NCBI RefSeq assembly: GCF_019802285.1
Contig: NZ_JAIEUJ010000001.1
Location: 62,001-126,000, forward strand
DNA length: 64,000 nt
Direction of reading: 5' to 3'
DNA from: Novilysobacter antarcticus
Lineage (GTDB): Bacteria; Pseudomonadota; Gammaproteobacteria; Xanthomonadales; Xanthomonadaceae
Shown in pieces: positions 28,029 through 35,107 of the stretch. Each line of letters begins with the position of its first letter. Position 1 is the first letter of the stretch. Made by a program: the position numbers and the translations under genes. The notes beneath the pieces were generated by a model. That model ran no database searches. It had not been told where the DNA came from and saw only the letters and a list, made by a program, of their open reading frames with translations.

Positions 28029-28721
28029 ATGCTGAAACCCGAAGCCCGCCGCGACGTCGTGTTCCTGCTCGACGTCGACAACACGCTGCTCGACAACGAC
28101 CGCTTCAAGGCGGATCTGGATGCGCGTCTGCGACGGGATTTCGGTGTTGAAGGTGCCAGTGCGTACTGGACGCTGTACGACAGCCTGCGCGGGCAATTGG
28201 GCTATGCCGATTATCTGGCGACGCTGCAGGCGTTCCGCGAAGGTCGTGACGATGATCCGGACCTGCTGCAGATGTCGGCCTTCATGCTGGGCTATCCGTT
28301 CGCGCAGCGCCTCTATCCCGGTGCGCTGGACGCGATTGCGCATCTGCACACGCTGGGCACGCCGGTGGTGCTCTCCGACGGCGATGTGGTGTTCCAGCCG
28401 CGCAAGGTGCAGCACTCCGGGATCTGGGATGCGGTCCACGGCCGGGTGCTGATCTACCTGCACAAGGAAGTCATGCTGGACGCGGTGCAACGCCGCTTCC
28501 CGGCCCGGCACTACGTGATGGTCGATGACAAGCCGCAGCTGCTGGCGGCGATGAAGCAGGTCATGGCCGCGCGCCTGACCACGGTGTTCGTGCGTCAGGG
28601 GCATTACGCGAAGCAGGCTGGTGCAACGGACACCAGCCCGCCGCCGGATGTCACCATCGAGCGGATCGGCGAGCTTGCAGCATGCGATCTGCAGCAGCTG
28701 ACTGGATGGGAACCCCGGTAG
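28029..28721 (+). CDS. HAD-family hydrolase
   Basis: A 230-residue haloacid-dehalogenase-like protein. Motif I is FLLDVDNTLLDNDRF (Asp nucleophile and second Asp; the usual DxDGT is DVDNT here), motif II is VVLSDGD, and motif IV is YVMVDDKPQLLAAMK. The region between motifs I and II is helical and fits a small cap. The substrate is unknown. It follows hutU closely and is probably on the same transcript, but no role in histidine degradation is established for this family. Confidence 0.82.
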   Translation: MLKPEARRDVVFLLDVDNTLLDNDRFKADLDARLRRDFGVEGASAYWTLYDSLRGQLGYADYLATLQAFREGRDDDPDLLQMSAFMLGYPFAQRLYPGALDAIAHLHTLGTPVVLSDGDVVFQPRKVQHSGIWDAVHGRVLIYLHKEVMLDAVQRRFPARHYVMVDDKPQLLAAMKQVMAARLTTVFVRQGHYAKQAGATDTSPPPDVTIERIGELAACDLQQLTGWEPR

Positions 28722-28740
28722 TCAACTCAAGGATGAAGCG

Positions 28741-28989
28741 ATGAAACCGTCGCAAGTAACCACGATCCATGGCGCGCTCGCGGCGGCGTTCCTGTGCGCC
28801 GTCGCGCCGCTCGCCAACGCCGCGGAACCGGGCATCGAGTTCAGCCACGACGACTGGACGCTCGCCTGCGACAACACGCGCACCTGTCGTGCAGCGGGCT
28901 ACCAGTCCGAGCAGGGCGGTGCGCCCATGTCAGTGCTGCGGATCGCACCGCTGGTGGCCACCCGGGCCGGCGATGCGGCGCTGGCGTAA
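28741..28989 (+). pseudogene. truncated DUF1176 protein gene (N-terminal fragment)
   Basis: An 82-codon frame with a good ribosome-binding site (AAGGATGAAGCG before ATG). A signal peptide ends near LANAAEP. Next comes the opening of a DUF1176 domain, HDDWTLACDNTRTCRAAGY, which is the characteristic start of that family of exported proteins of roughly 340 residues. The frame stops soon after (AGDAALA) and no continuation is found in other frames, because the next bases belong to the 3' end of the convergent immunity-like gene. It therefore looks like a remnant cut off by rearrangement at about 28930-29018. A small secreted protein that still works is possible but less likely. Confidence 0.65.
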
Positions 28990-29017
28990 CCCCCGGCGCT
29001 GATCGCCGAGTTGTCCG

Positions 29018-29398
29018 TCAGCTCGGCCGCGCACGCTCTGCGACGGTCGCCAGCGTGTCGGGGGTGATATCCCACTGCTCTGGTTCGTCGTACTCGAAAT
29101 CGACCTTGATCTTGCCGGTGTCGCGGCGGATGCGCAGCACGCAGGCGTCCCACGGCGCCTTGCCGGGGACGAGGGTCGCGCTGCGCAACGCGTCGAATGT
29201 GTCGCCGATGGCGGGGTCGCGCGGTGTCGCCGCTTCGGCGGCCGCGCCGTCGCGATAGCGGAAACCGCTGAGGCGACGTGCCAGCGCGCCGTCGCCGTAG
29301 CGCACGATCAGCGCATAGCCGTCCCAGAGCCCGTCCGAAACCGCCGCGTCGGCCACCAATAGCTGCCCGATCCTGGCGATCAGTTCATTCCTGTCCAT
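29018..29398 (-). CDS. probable immunity protein, YezG/DUF600-like
   Basis: A 126-residue soluble acidic protein. The C-terminal part, PWDACVLRIRRDTGKIKVDF followed by EYDEPEQWDITP, resembles the YezG-like immunity family, which protects Bacillus from its YeeF nuclease toxin. The earlier segment WDGYALIVRYGDGA also fits that fold. It begins 36 bases downstream of the nuclease gene on the same strand, the usual toxin-then-immunity order. The family call is from memory of sequence pattern and moderate in strength; the role as inhibitor of the neighbour rests mainly on context. No ribosome-binding site is obvious, suggesting coupling to the toxin gene. Confidence 0.6.
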   Translation of the reverse strand: MDRNELIARIGQLLVADAAVSDGLWDGYALIVRYGDGALARRLSGFRYRDGAAAEAATPRDPAIGDTFDALRSATLVPGKAPWDACVLRIRRDTGKIKVDFEYDEPEQWDITPDTLATVAERARPS

Positions 29399-29434
29399 GC
29401 GGATACCCGTTCAGAGTTACCTGCTAGTCTGGCG

Positions 29435-30718
29435 TCAGGCGGTGGCCCTGTCGATCATCTCGTCCATCCCGGCATCGGCGATGGCATCAAAGGTCTGGCC
29501 ATCGGCATTGGCGAAGGCGATGAGTGTCGGGTCGTAGACGACCGCGCCAGTGTCGGGATCGATGACCTTGTAGTCCACGTGAACCTCGTCGGGGCGCTGG
29601 GACGTGCCGCCCACCAGGGTCACCTCGATTGACACCTCCATGCCCTTGGCCAGCCAGTCACCCCACTCCTGTTCCATCCGTGCATAGGCGCCACGGTTGA
29701 ACAGGCCGAACTGCGGAAACATGTTGACCGAGCCGTGCCCGTTGGCGAAGCGGTAGGCAATGATGTGGCCAACGTCGTCCGGGGTGCCCTTCATGTCGTT
29801 GTCCTTGCGGAAGCCGCTCTGCGCGTTGGCCTCGATCCGGTCGGATTCGCGGCCCTTGCTGCTGGGTTCCCAGGTCAGCGTGGCTTCCGCGGAGGCCGGC
29901 CGCCCCTCCGCGTCGAGCGTCCAGGTGATGTCGTTGACCTCGCCCGATCCGGCCTCCGTCACGGTGCCGTGGATCTCGTTGCCGTTGACCGCCTCGGCGA
30001 GCACCACCGTCGAGTCGGGCACCTTCCCGGTCAGCAGCATGCGCGAATAGCCGCCCAGCTCGCTGCCCGTCGGGTCGGCAAGCAGCGTGGTGTGGCGCGT
30101 GAAGTCCTGGCGGTCGGCGGGGTAGGAAGACGGCCCGCCGTCACGCGGGGCGTCAAACAGTTGCTCTGATCCGCTCATGACCCGCAGCTTGCCCTTGTCG
30201 AGCATCTCCAGTGACAGCCGCAGGTCGCTGATCGAGTCCAGCCCGTTGGCCTTGGCCAGCGCGCTGAAGGCGGGTTCCAGCGCAGTGCCGACGTAATCGT
30301 TGCCGTGAATCTCGATCCGCGTCCGGTCGGGGATTGTGGCGGGGTCAAACGGATTCACCGTGCGCATCTGTTCGGGCGTCGCGTTCTCGTTGCGAATAGC
30401 GACCTCGTAGCGCACCGGCACTCGCGTGCTGCTGCGGTCGGGAGCCCTGACCATCATGTCGGCGGTGGTGGTGTAGGTGGTGTTGGAACTGGTGTCCTTG
30501 ACGTCCTGCGTGCGCACTGACGCCGGCTCCAGGTCGAATGACACCTGGGCGGGATCGGCCGCAAGGATGCGCTTGTCCAGCCGTGCGCCGTCGCCGCCGT
30601 CCGGCCGCAGCAGGCCCGGTAGTCCGCGCAGGGCGCCGCCCCAGGGTTGCGGTGGGAGTGGAAGATGCAGGCTGGGAGTAAGCGACATGGCGGCACGCTG
30701 GCAAAGTGAGCGGGGCAT
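29435..30718 (-). CDS. nuclease toxin, DNA/RNA non-specific endonuclease (Endonuclease_NS_2-like) domain
   Basis: A 427-residue protein whose last ~110 residues carry the nuclease signature: DDVGHIIAYRF (catalytic His in the D-x-GH motif), NMFPQFGLFNRGAYARMEQEW, and RPDEVHVDYKV. This set defines the non-specific endonuclease fold found as toxin tips of polymorphic toxins, including Bacillus YeeF. A linker typical of these toxins (TWTLDAEGRPASAEATLTW) precedes it. The first 280 residues are unfamiliar and lack a signal peptide, PAAR or LXG motif. ATG 30718 is chosen because AGGGAG lies just upstream; ATG 30688 is an alternative. It follows the DUF2894 gene by 53 bases and precedes the immunity gene. 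Confidence 0.78.
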   Translation of the reverse strand: MPRSLCQRAAMSLTPSLHLPLPPQPWGGALRGLPGLLRPDGGDGARLDKRILAADPAQVSFDLEPASVRTQDVKDTSSNTTYTTTADMMVRAPDRSSTRVPVRYEVAIRNENATPEQMRTVNPFDPATIPDRTRIEIHGNDYVGTALEPAFSALAKANGLDSISDLRLSLEMLDKGKLRVMSGSEQLFDAPRDGGPSSYPADRQDFTRHTTLLADPTGSELGGYSRMLLTGKVPDSTVVLAEAVNGNEIHGTVTEAGSGEVNDITWTLDAEGRPASAEATLTWEPSSKGRESDRIEANAQSGFRKDNDMKGTPDDVGHIIAYRFANGHGSVNMFPQFGLFNRGAYARMEQEWGDWLAKGMEVSIEVTLVGGTSQRPDEVHVDYKVIDPDTGAVVYDPTLIAFANADGQTFDAIADAGMDEMIDRATA

Positions 30719-30771
30719 TGCTCCCTTGAATCTAGCGTTCGCAATCCCCGAGTCGCCATTGGGGGAAACCC

Positions 30772-31476
30772 TTAACCGTCGCTTGGGGCTCTTCCGGTGG
30801 GCGACTTCACCGGACTCTGTTTGGGGCCCGTGCGTTTGCGCGCGCGCGTTTTGCCCGACGGGCTGGCCACCGCGTTCCTGGACGCGGCTTCGAGCAGGCC
30901 CGCCTGCTGCAGCTGCTCCATCCATGACAGCGCGTCGGCGTAGGCGATGAAGTGCTGCAGGTAGCCGGGCGAGGTATCGCCCATCAGCCGCAGCGCGCGA
31001 TGGAGCAGGGCGCTGGAGTGGAGCGGGCCGGCGTCATCCGGGATGGGCGTCAGTGCCGCACGCAGCTGGGTGTCGGTGCGGATGCGGTCCCAGAGCGTCC
31101 GGAATTCTCCCAGCACCGCCGACGGCGAACCCAGCCGGCAGCCTGCGATGGCTTCCGCCTCAGTCGAGGTCGCAGGGTGGCCGGCTTGCTTGCTCGCTTC
31201 GATGTATTCCGAAAGCCCGAGCACAAGGCGTTGCGACCGCGCCGGGTTGGCCGGCGGGTCAGAGTGGGTCGCAGGAGGGGCATCCGCTCCGGCAAATCCG
31301 GATTGCCTGAGTTCCGCGATCCTCGCTTGCAGCAGCCTTGCGATCTCTCCCTCGGTTTCGCCCAACTGGCGCTGCATTACGGAGATCAACGCGTCGCGCA
31401 CACGGTTGGTGCGCTGCAGGCGCTTGGCCGGACGCGGGGCTGGCGTTGCCCCGGAGCTGGCAGCATCAGCCTGCAT
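30772..31476 (-). CDS. DUF2894-family protein
   Basis: Last gene of the motor-like cassette. The product (234 residues from ATG 31476; 250 from GTG 31524) is soluble. Its helical first half ends in QLGETEGEIARLLQARIAEL and its conserved second half has FRTLWDRIRTDTQLRAAL, then DAGPLHSSALLHRALRLM, then SPGYLQHFIAYADALSWMEQ, the DUF2894 pattern. The C-terminus is basic and Pro/Ser-rich. The start overlaps the OmpA-like gene by 11 or 59 bases. The family occurs beside DUF802, OmpA-like and DUF3348 genes in other beta- and gammaproteobacteria but has no assigned function. It could be a cytosolic partner of the membrane motor, which is inference. Confidence 0.8.
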   Translation of the reverse strand: MQADAASSGATPAPRPAKRLQRTNRVRDALISVMQRQLGETEGEIARLLQARIAELRQSGFAGADAPPATHSDPPANPARSQRLVLGLSEYIEASKQAGHPATSTEAEAIAGCRLGSPSAVLGEFRTLWDRIRTDTQLRAALTPIPDDAGPLHSSALLHRALRLMGDTSPGYLQHFIAYADALSWMEQLQQAGLLEAASRNAVASPSGKTRARKRTGPKQSPVKSPTGRAPSDG

Positions 31477-32113
31477 CTGTGGCTGCGTCGTTTCTGGGTT
31501 TCGGGATGGGGGCAATTTCCACACGCCGGTTCTTTGCGCGTCCGGCCTCGTCGTCGTTGGAACTCACCGGCTGCTCCGCGCCGAACGCGGCGGCAAACAC
31601 GGACCGCGACGGCACGCCGGCGGCAATCAGGCTGCGGGTAACCGTCATCGCACGCGCTGCGGACAGCTCCAAGTTGTCGGCGAAGCGCATGTTGCTGTCC
31701 AGCACGGGCCGGTCGTCGGTGAAGCCGCTGACCATGAGGAGCTCGTCGCGCGATTCCAGGTAATCCGTGAGCGGTGCCGCCAGGCTCTGCAGCACATCGT
31801 GTCCTTCGGGCTGCAAGCGGTCGGAATTGAGCGCGAACAGCACGCTGCCACTGATGCCGATACGACCGTTGATCACAGTCACGCGGCCACCCGCGAGCGG
31901 CCCGGCGAGTGCCTCCTCGAGTGTCTTCAGTCGGGCTGCCTCGGCCTCGCGTTGCTTGACCGTTTGCTCCAGCTGGTCGGACAGCTGCAGTTGCATCCCG
32001 ATCACCCCGGCGAGGATCAGCACGAACGCTCCCAGCAGCACCGACATCAGATCGCCGAAAGCGGCCCAGGTGGTTGCGGTGGATTCGGTGTCGAGCTCGA
32101 TCTCGTCGCTCAT
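31466..32113 (-). CDS. MotB/OmpA-like stator protein (ZorB-like architecture)
   Basis: A 215-residue protein with one N-terminal membrane helix and a C-terminal OmpA peptidoglycan-binding domain. The helix contains WAAFGDLMSVLLGAFVLIL, with an aspartate (D21) at the position of the proton-binding aspartate of MotB and ZorB. A short coiled coil (about residues 45-70) follows, then SGSVLFALNSDRLQPEG, GFTDDRPV and NRRVEIAPI of the OmpA fold. The start overlaps the stop of the DUF802 gene by 4 bases, so the two are coupled. It is expected to pair with that MotA-like protein as an ion-driven inner-membrane complex anchored to the cell wall. Confidence 0.88.
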   Translation of the reverse strand: MSDEIELDTESTATTWAAFGDLMSVLLGAFVLILAGVIGMQLQLSDQLEQTVKQREAEAARLKTLEEALAGPLAGGRVTVINGRIGISGSVLFALNSDRLQPEGHDVLQSLAAPLTDYLESRDELLMVSGFTDDRPVLDSNMRFADNLELSAARAMTVTRSLIAAGVPSRSVFAAAFGAEQPVSSNDDEAGRAKNRRVEIAPIPKPRNDAATDAG

Positions 32114-34212
32114 GCCGAGGTCCGGTCCTGGGCGGTGGTGTGTGAGGTGCTCGCAAGTTGCTGCAGTTCTCCTATGATCTGCTTTTGCGAGAGCATGCTC
32201 AGGTCGATCACCTCCCGAGCCTGTGCCACGTAGTACGCCAGTTGCTCGTCGCTGCGGGCCGTGGAGGTCTCCAGCGCGGCCTCGATCTTCTCCAGACGCT
32301 CACCCAGAGCATCCGTGGCGGAGCCAAACCGCTCAACCATCGTGGCCAGCACCTCAGCCAGGCTGGCGACCTCGACGGCGCCGCCGCTGACGTGGGCCGC
32401 GGCGGTGCCGAGCGTTCCGCTGTGGACGTCGACCTGCTCGCTGAAACGGCTGCCGACGCGCTCCAGCAGGTCCGCAGAGGTGCTGACCAGTGCATCCACC
32501 GAAGTGCGCTGCTCGGCCGAGGCATGGTTTACGGCGTCCAGCAGCGTTCCCAGAGTCGCCAGCAGCTGGTTGCGTTCGGCGAGCATCGCGTTGTCGCGTA
32601 CGACGCTGTCGGAAAGGCTCTGGCGAAGTTCGGCAATGACCTCCGCCGCCGCCCGCGGGGCCTCGGAGGCGGCCTGCATCAGGCGCGCCACTTCGGCGAT
32701 CGTGGCCTTCGCCTGCGCCTGCGAATGTTCCGCGATCGCTGCAGCCGTGCGGCCCAGTGTGTCGCAGACATCCTTCTGCCGATTTGCCGCGTGCTCGCTG
32801 CTTTCGCGCCAGCGACTCTCCAGCGTCGTTGTCACTGCGGAGAGCGCGTCCGACCACTGCGCCAGACGCTGCTGGTCGCCGGATTGCAGCGCTGCCTGCG
32901 AGTCGTCGTGCGCCTTGCGCATCGCCTCGATCAGCGCCGCAGCGCGCTCGTCATAGGTGGCTGCGGCCGAGGCCATGGCCTGTTGGTTGCTGGCGGCCAG
33001 TTGCTCGTTGAGTGATCGCTGCCGCGACAGCGCGTTGTCCCAAGCGTCCGCGCAGCGCTCGACAGTCAGGTCGAGACGGGTGGAAACGGTCTCGAGCAGG
33101 GTGGCGGTTTGTTGCCCGAAGCCGGTTGCTGACTGCTCCAGCGAGTGCTGCAGTGCCTGCACAAGCCTGTCGTTGGTGCGTTCCTGGCCGCTGACGGCCG
33201 CCTGCCACGTGTCGGCGGCGGTGGCGGTTGCCGTCTGCAGGCTGGCCGAGACACCGTCAAGTTGCCGCTGCACTGCGTCGGAGACGGTCGCCTGCAGCGC
33301 CGCATTTCCGCGCGCCAGCTCGGCCATCGTGTTTTCCATCATCGGCGACAGAACGGTGCCGATGGTCCGCGTGTTCTCCTGGAACCCGGTTTTCAGCGAC
33401 TGCTCCAGCGTCGCCACCAACGCTGCGTGTCGGGCTTCGGCGCGGCTGTGGAACTCGTCCTGGCTGGCGGACAGGCGCTCTCCACTGGATTCCTGCAACT
33501 GCTGCAGATTGGCACTCAACGCATCCAGGCGCTCGATCAGTGCCGGCATCAGGCCGGTTTGTTGCTGCAGCAGGCGGAACGCCTCCTCGCGCTGGTGGGC
33601 GTGGGAGTACGGACGCAGTGTGGTCGCCAGCTGCAGGTCGAGCTGCTGCACCGCCTGGACACGCTCGCGCCGACACAGTGCCGACAGCAGCCCGAGCATG
33701 GCCGAGGCGGCGACACCGGCGATCGAGGTCCCGAAGGCGAACGCAAGGCCCCTGACCGGTGCGCCCAGTGACCCGCGGATGGCTTCCAGATCGGTCGCGC
33801 TCTCCAGCGCCATTCCGGTGCCGCGCAGTGTCGCCATCATGCCCAGCAGCGTACCGAGCATGCCGAGCAGCACCAGCAGGCCGACCAGATACGGCGTCAG
33901 CGCCGGTGCCGGCAGGGCGATGCGCTCACCTTCCACCCGCAGGCGTACCGCATTGCGCAGGCTGGGGTGCAAACGCTGCAGCCAGCCGCCGAGGTCGGAC
34001 AAAGCGGCAGCGGTGTCCTCCGTGGCAGCCATCAAGGTCGACGTTGCTTGCCGGTATCGGTGCAGCTCAAGCGCGCCGGCAACGTAGAACGCGCCGATTA
34101 TCAGGGTGATGGCGAGCGCGGGCAGGTTGGAGCCGATATAGCCGACGCCGATCCACGCAACGGCGATCAGGCCAACCAGGAAGATGATGGGGTAGAGCGC
34201 ATTTCTGTGCAT
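32110..34212 (-). CDS. DUF802 protein: MotA/ExbB-like membrane part with very long coiled-coil tail (ZorA-like architecture)
   Basis: A 700-residue protein. Two hydrophobic helices lie near the N-terminus (about 7-27 and 30-49). Two more form a MotA/ExbB-type core: LVGLLVLLGMLGTLLGMMAT (about 109-128) and GLAFAFGTSIAGVAASAMLG (155-174). From about residue 200 to 680 the sequence is a nearly unbroken coiled coil rich in Ala, Gln, Glu, Ser and Thr, predicted to project into the cytoplasm as a long tail. This layout matches ZorA of Zorya phage defence more than flagellar MotA, which has no such tail. It overlaps the OmpA-like gene by 4 bases and follows DUF3348 by 9. No function is established for DUF802. 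Confidence 0.85.
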   Translation of the reverse strand: MHRNALYPIIFLVGLIAVAWIGVGYIGSNLPALAITLIIGAFYVAGALELHRYRQATSTLMAATEDTAAALSDLGGWLQRLHPSLRNAVRLRVEGERIALPAPALTPYLVGLLVLLGMLGTLLGMMATLRGTGMALESATDLEAIRGSLGAPVRGLAFAFGTSIAGVAASAMLGLLSALCRRERVQAVQQLDLQLATTLRPYSHAHQREEAFRLLQQQTGLMPALIERLDALSANLQQLQESSGERLSASQDEFHSRAEARHAALVATLEQSLKTGFQENTRTIGTVLSPMMENTMAELARGNAALQATVSDAVQRQLDGVSASLQTATATAADTWQAAVSGQERTNDRLVQALQHSLEQSATGFGQQTATLLETVSTRLDLTVERCADAWDNALSRQRSLNEQLAASNQQAMASAAATYDERAAALIEAMRKAHDDSQAALQSGDQQRLAQWSDALSAVTTTLESRWRESSEHAANRQKDVCDTLGRTAAAIAEHSQAQAKATIAEVARLMQAASEAPRAAAEVIAELRQSLSDSVVRDNAMLAERNQLLATLGTLLDAVNHASAEQRTSVDALVSTSADLLERVGSRFSEQVDVHSGTLGTAAAHVSGGAVEVASLAEVLATMVERFGSATDALGERLEKIEAALETSTARSDEQLAYYVAQAREVIDLSMLSQKQIIGELQQLASTSHTTAQDRTSA

Positions 34213-34221
34213 GTGATCCAG

Positions 34222-34950
34222 CTATTGGCAGCGAAGGGCGGACAGCAGCCCCTCGACGGGTTGAAAGCGGATGTCGAGCTCGGCAAGCGCAACGTCCCGC
34301 ACGTCCTGCCCGAAGCGCTCCAGCCAGGGAGCGTGCTCCGGAGCGTGAGGCAATGAGAGCGCGTCTTGCGATGCGTCGGCGGAGTCGCGAAGGCGATCGA
34401 AATGCTGTCCGAGCAGGGTCGGAACCGACCCGAGCAGCGCGTGTTCGCGCGGCGTCAGGGTGATTTCCATCACCGAGTCCACCTCGGCCAGTCGCGCCAT
34501 GTCGGCCGATGTGTCTGCGAGCAGGTCACGCAGATGTCCGCGCAGCCGTCCGACTTCGGCCTGCATGGACTGTTGCAGATCGCGGTAGCGCTCACGGAAC
34601 GGCGTGAACTCAAAGGCATCGAGCGGATCATCCCTTGAGGCCGATGCGGCGCTCCGCGCCGGGGTGTGCGCTGGATCGGCGATGGCGTGGATGGCGACGA
34701 CCAATGCCGTGCGAACCCGTTGACATTCCTCGTGCGCGTTGCTGGCGAAAGCGGGCGGGGCGACATCGTGAGCGGCCAAGCGGCCGTCCAGCGCCTTGGA
34801 CAGCGCCACGGCACGGGTCCAGTCCAGCCATTCGCTGAGGTGCTCGGAAAGCGATGTGTTGGTCGCTGCCAGCGGTGCGCTGGTGAGGCTGGCCAGCAGG
34901 CGGATGAATGCCGGGCCTTGGGTTGGAGTCCGTTGAGGTGCCTTGGCCAT
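34222..34950 (-). CDS. DUF3348-family protein
   Basis: First gene of the DUF3348-DUF802-OmpA-DUF2894 cassette. The 242-residue soluble product begins MAKAPQRTPTQGPAFIRLLA. It is mostly helical, with a conserved LSEHLSEWLDWTRAVALSKAL segment and a later ERYRDLQQSMQAEVGRLRGH helix. It ends in a region with WLERFGQDVRDVALAELDIR and FQPVEGLLSAL. There is no catalytic motif, signal peptide or membrane segment. The gap to DUF802 is 9 bases. The gene is divergent from the MscS-type channel across 157 bases, which should hold the promoter of the cassette. The family has no known function. Confidence 0.8.
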   Translation of the reverse strand: MAKAPQRTPTQGPAFIRLLASLTSAPLAATNTSLSEHLSEWLDWTRAVALSKALDGRLAAHDVAPPAFASNAHEECQRVRTALVVAIHAIADPAHTPARSAASASRDDPLDAFEFTPFRERYRDLQQSMQAEVGRLRGHLRDLLADTSADMARLAEVDSVMEITLTPREHALLGSVPTLLGQHFDRLRDSADASQDALSLPHAPEHAPWLERFGQDVRDVALAELDIRFQPVEGLLSALRCQ

Positions 34951-35107
34951 CGTACGTCGCGGAAAACCGGCAATTTTACACGCGATACTCCCAGCGCACC
35001 CGGATCGTTCGACCCTGCCTGAACGTCACGTCCAGCGCGCCGGAATGACGGGGTGTCGATTGTGCAGCTTGTATGCTCGGCTGATCTCCGCTGCACCAGA
35101 TCCGTCG

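Noticed and set aside
32957-34087. 376-codon open frame antisense to the DUF802 gene
   Set aside because: Ser/Arg/Ala-rich product typical of antisense to an Ala/Gln-rich coiled coil; no start signal.
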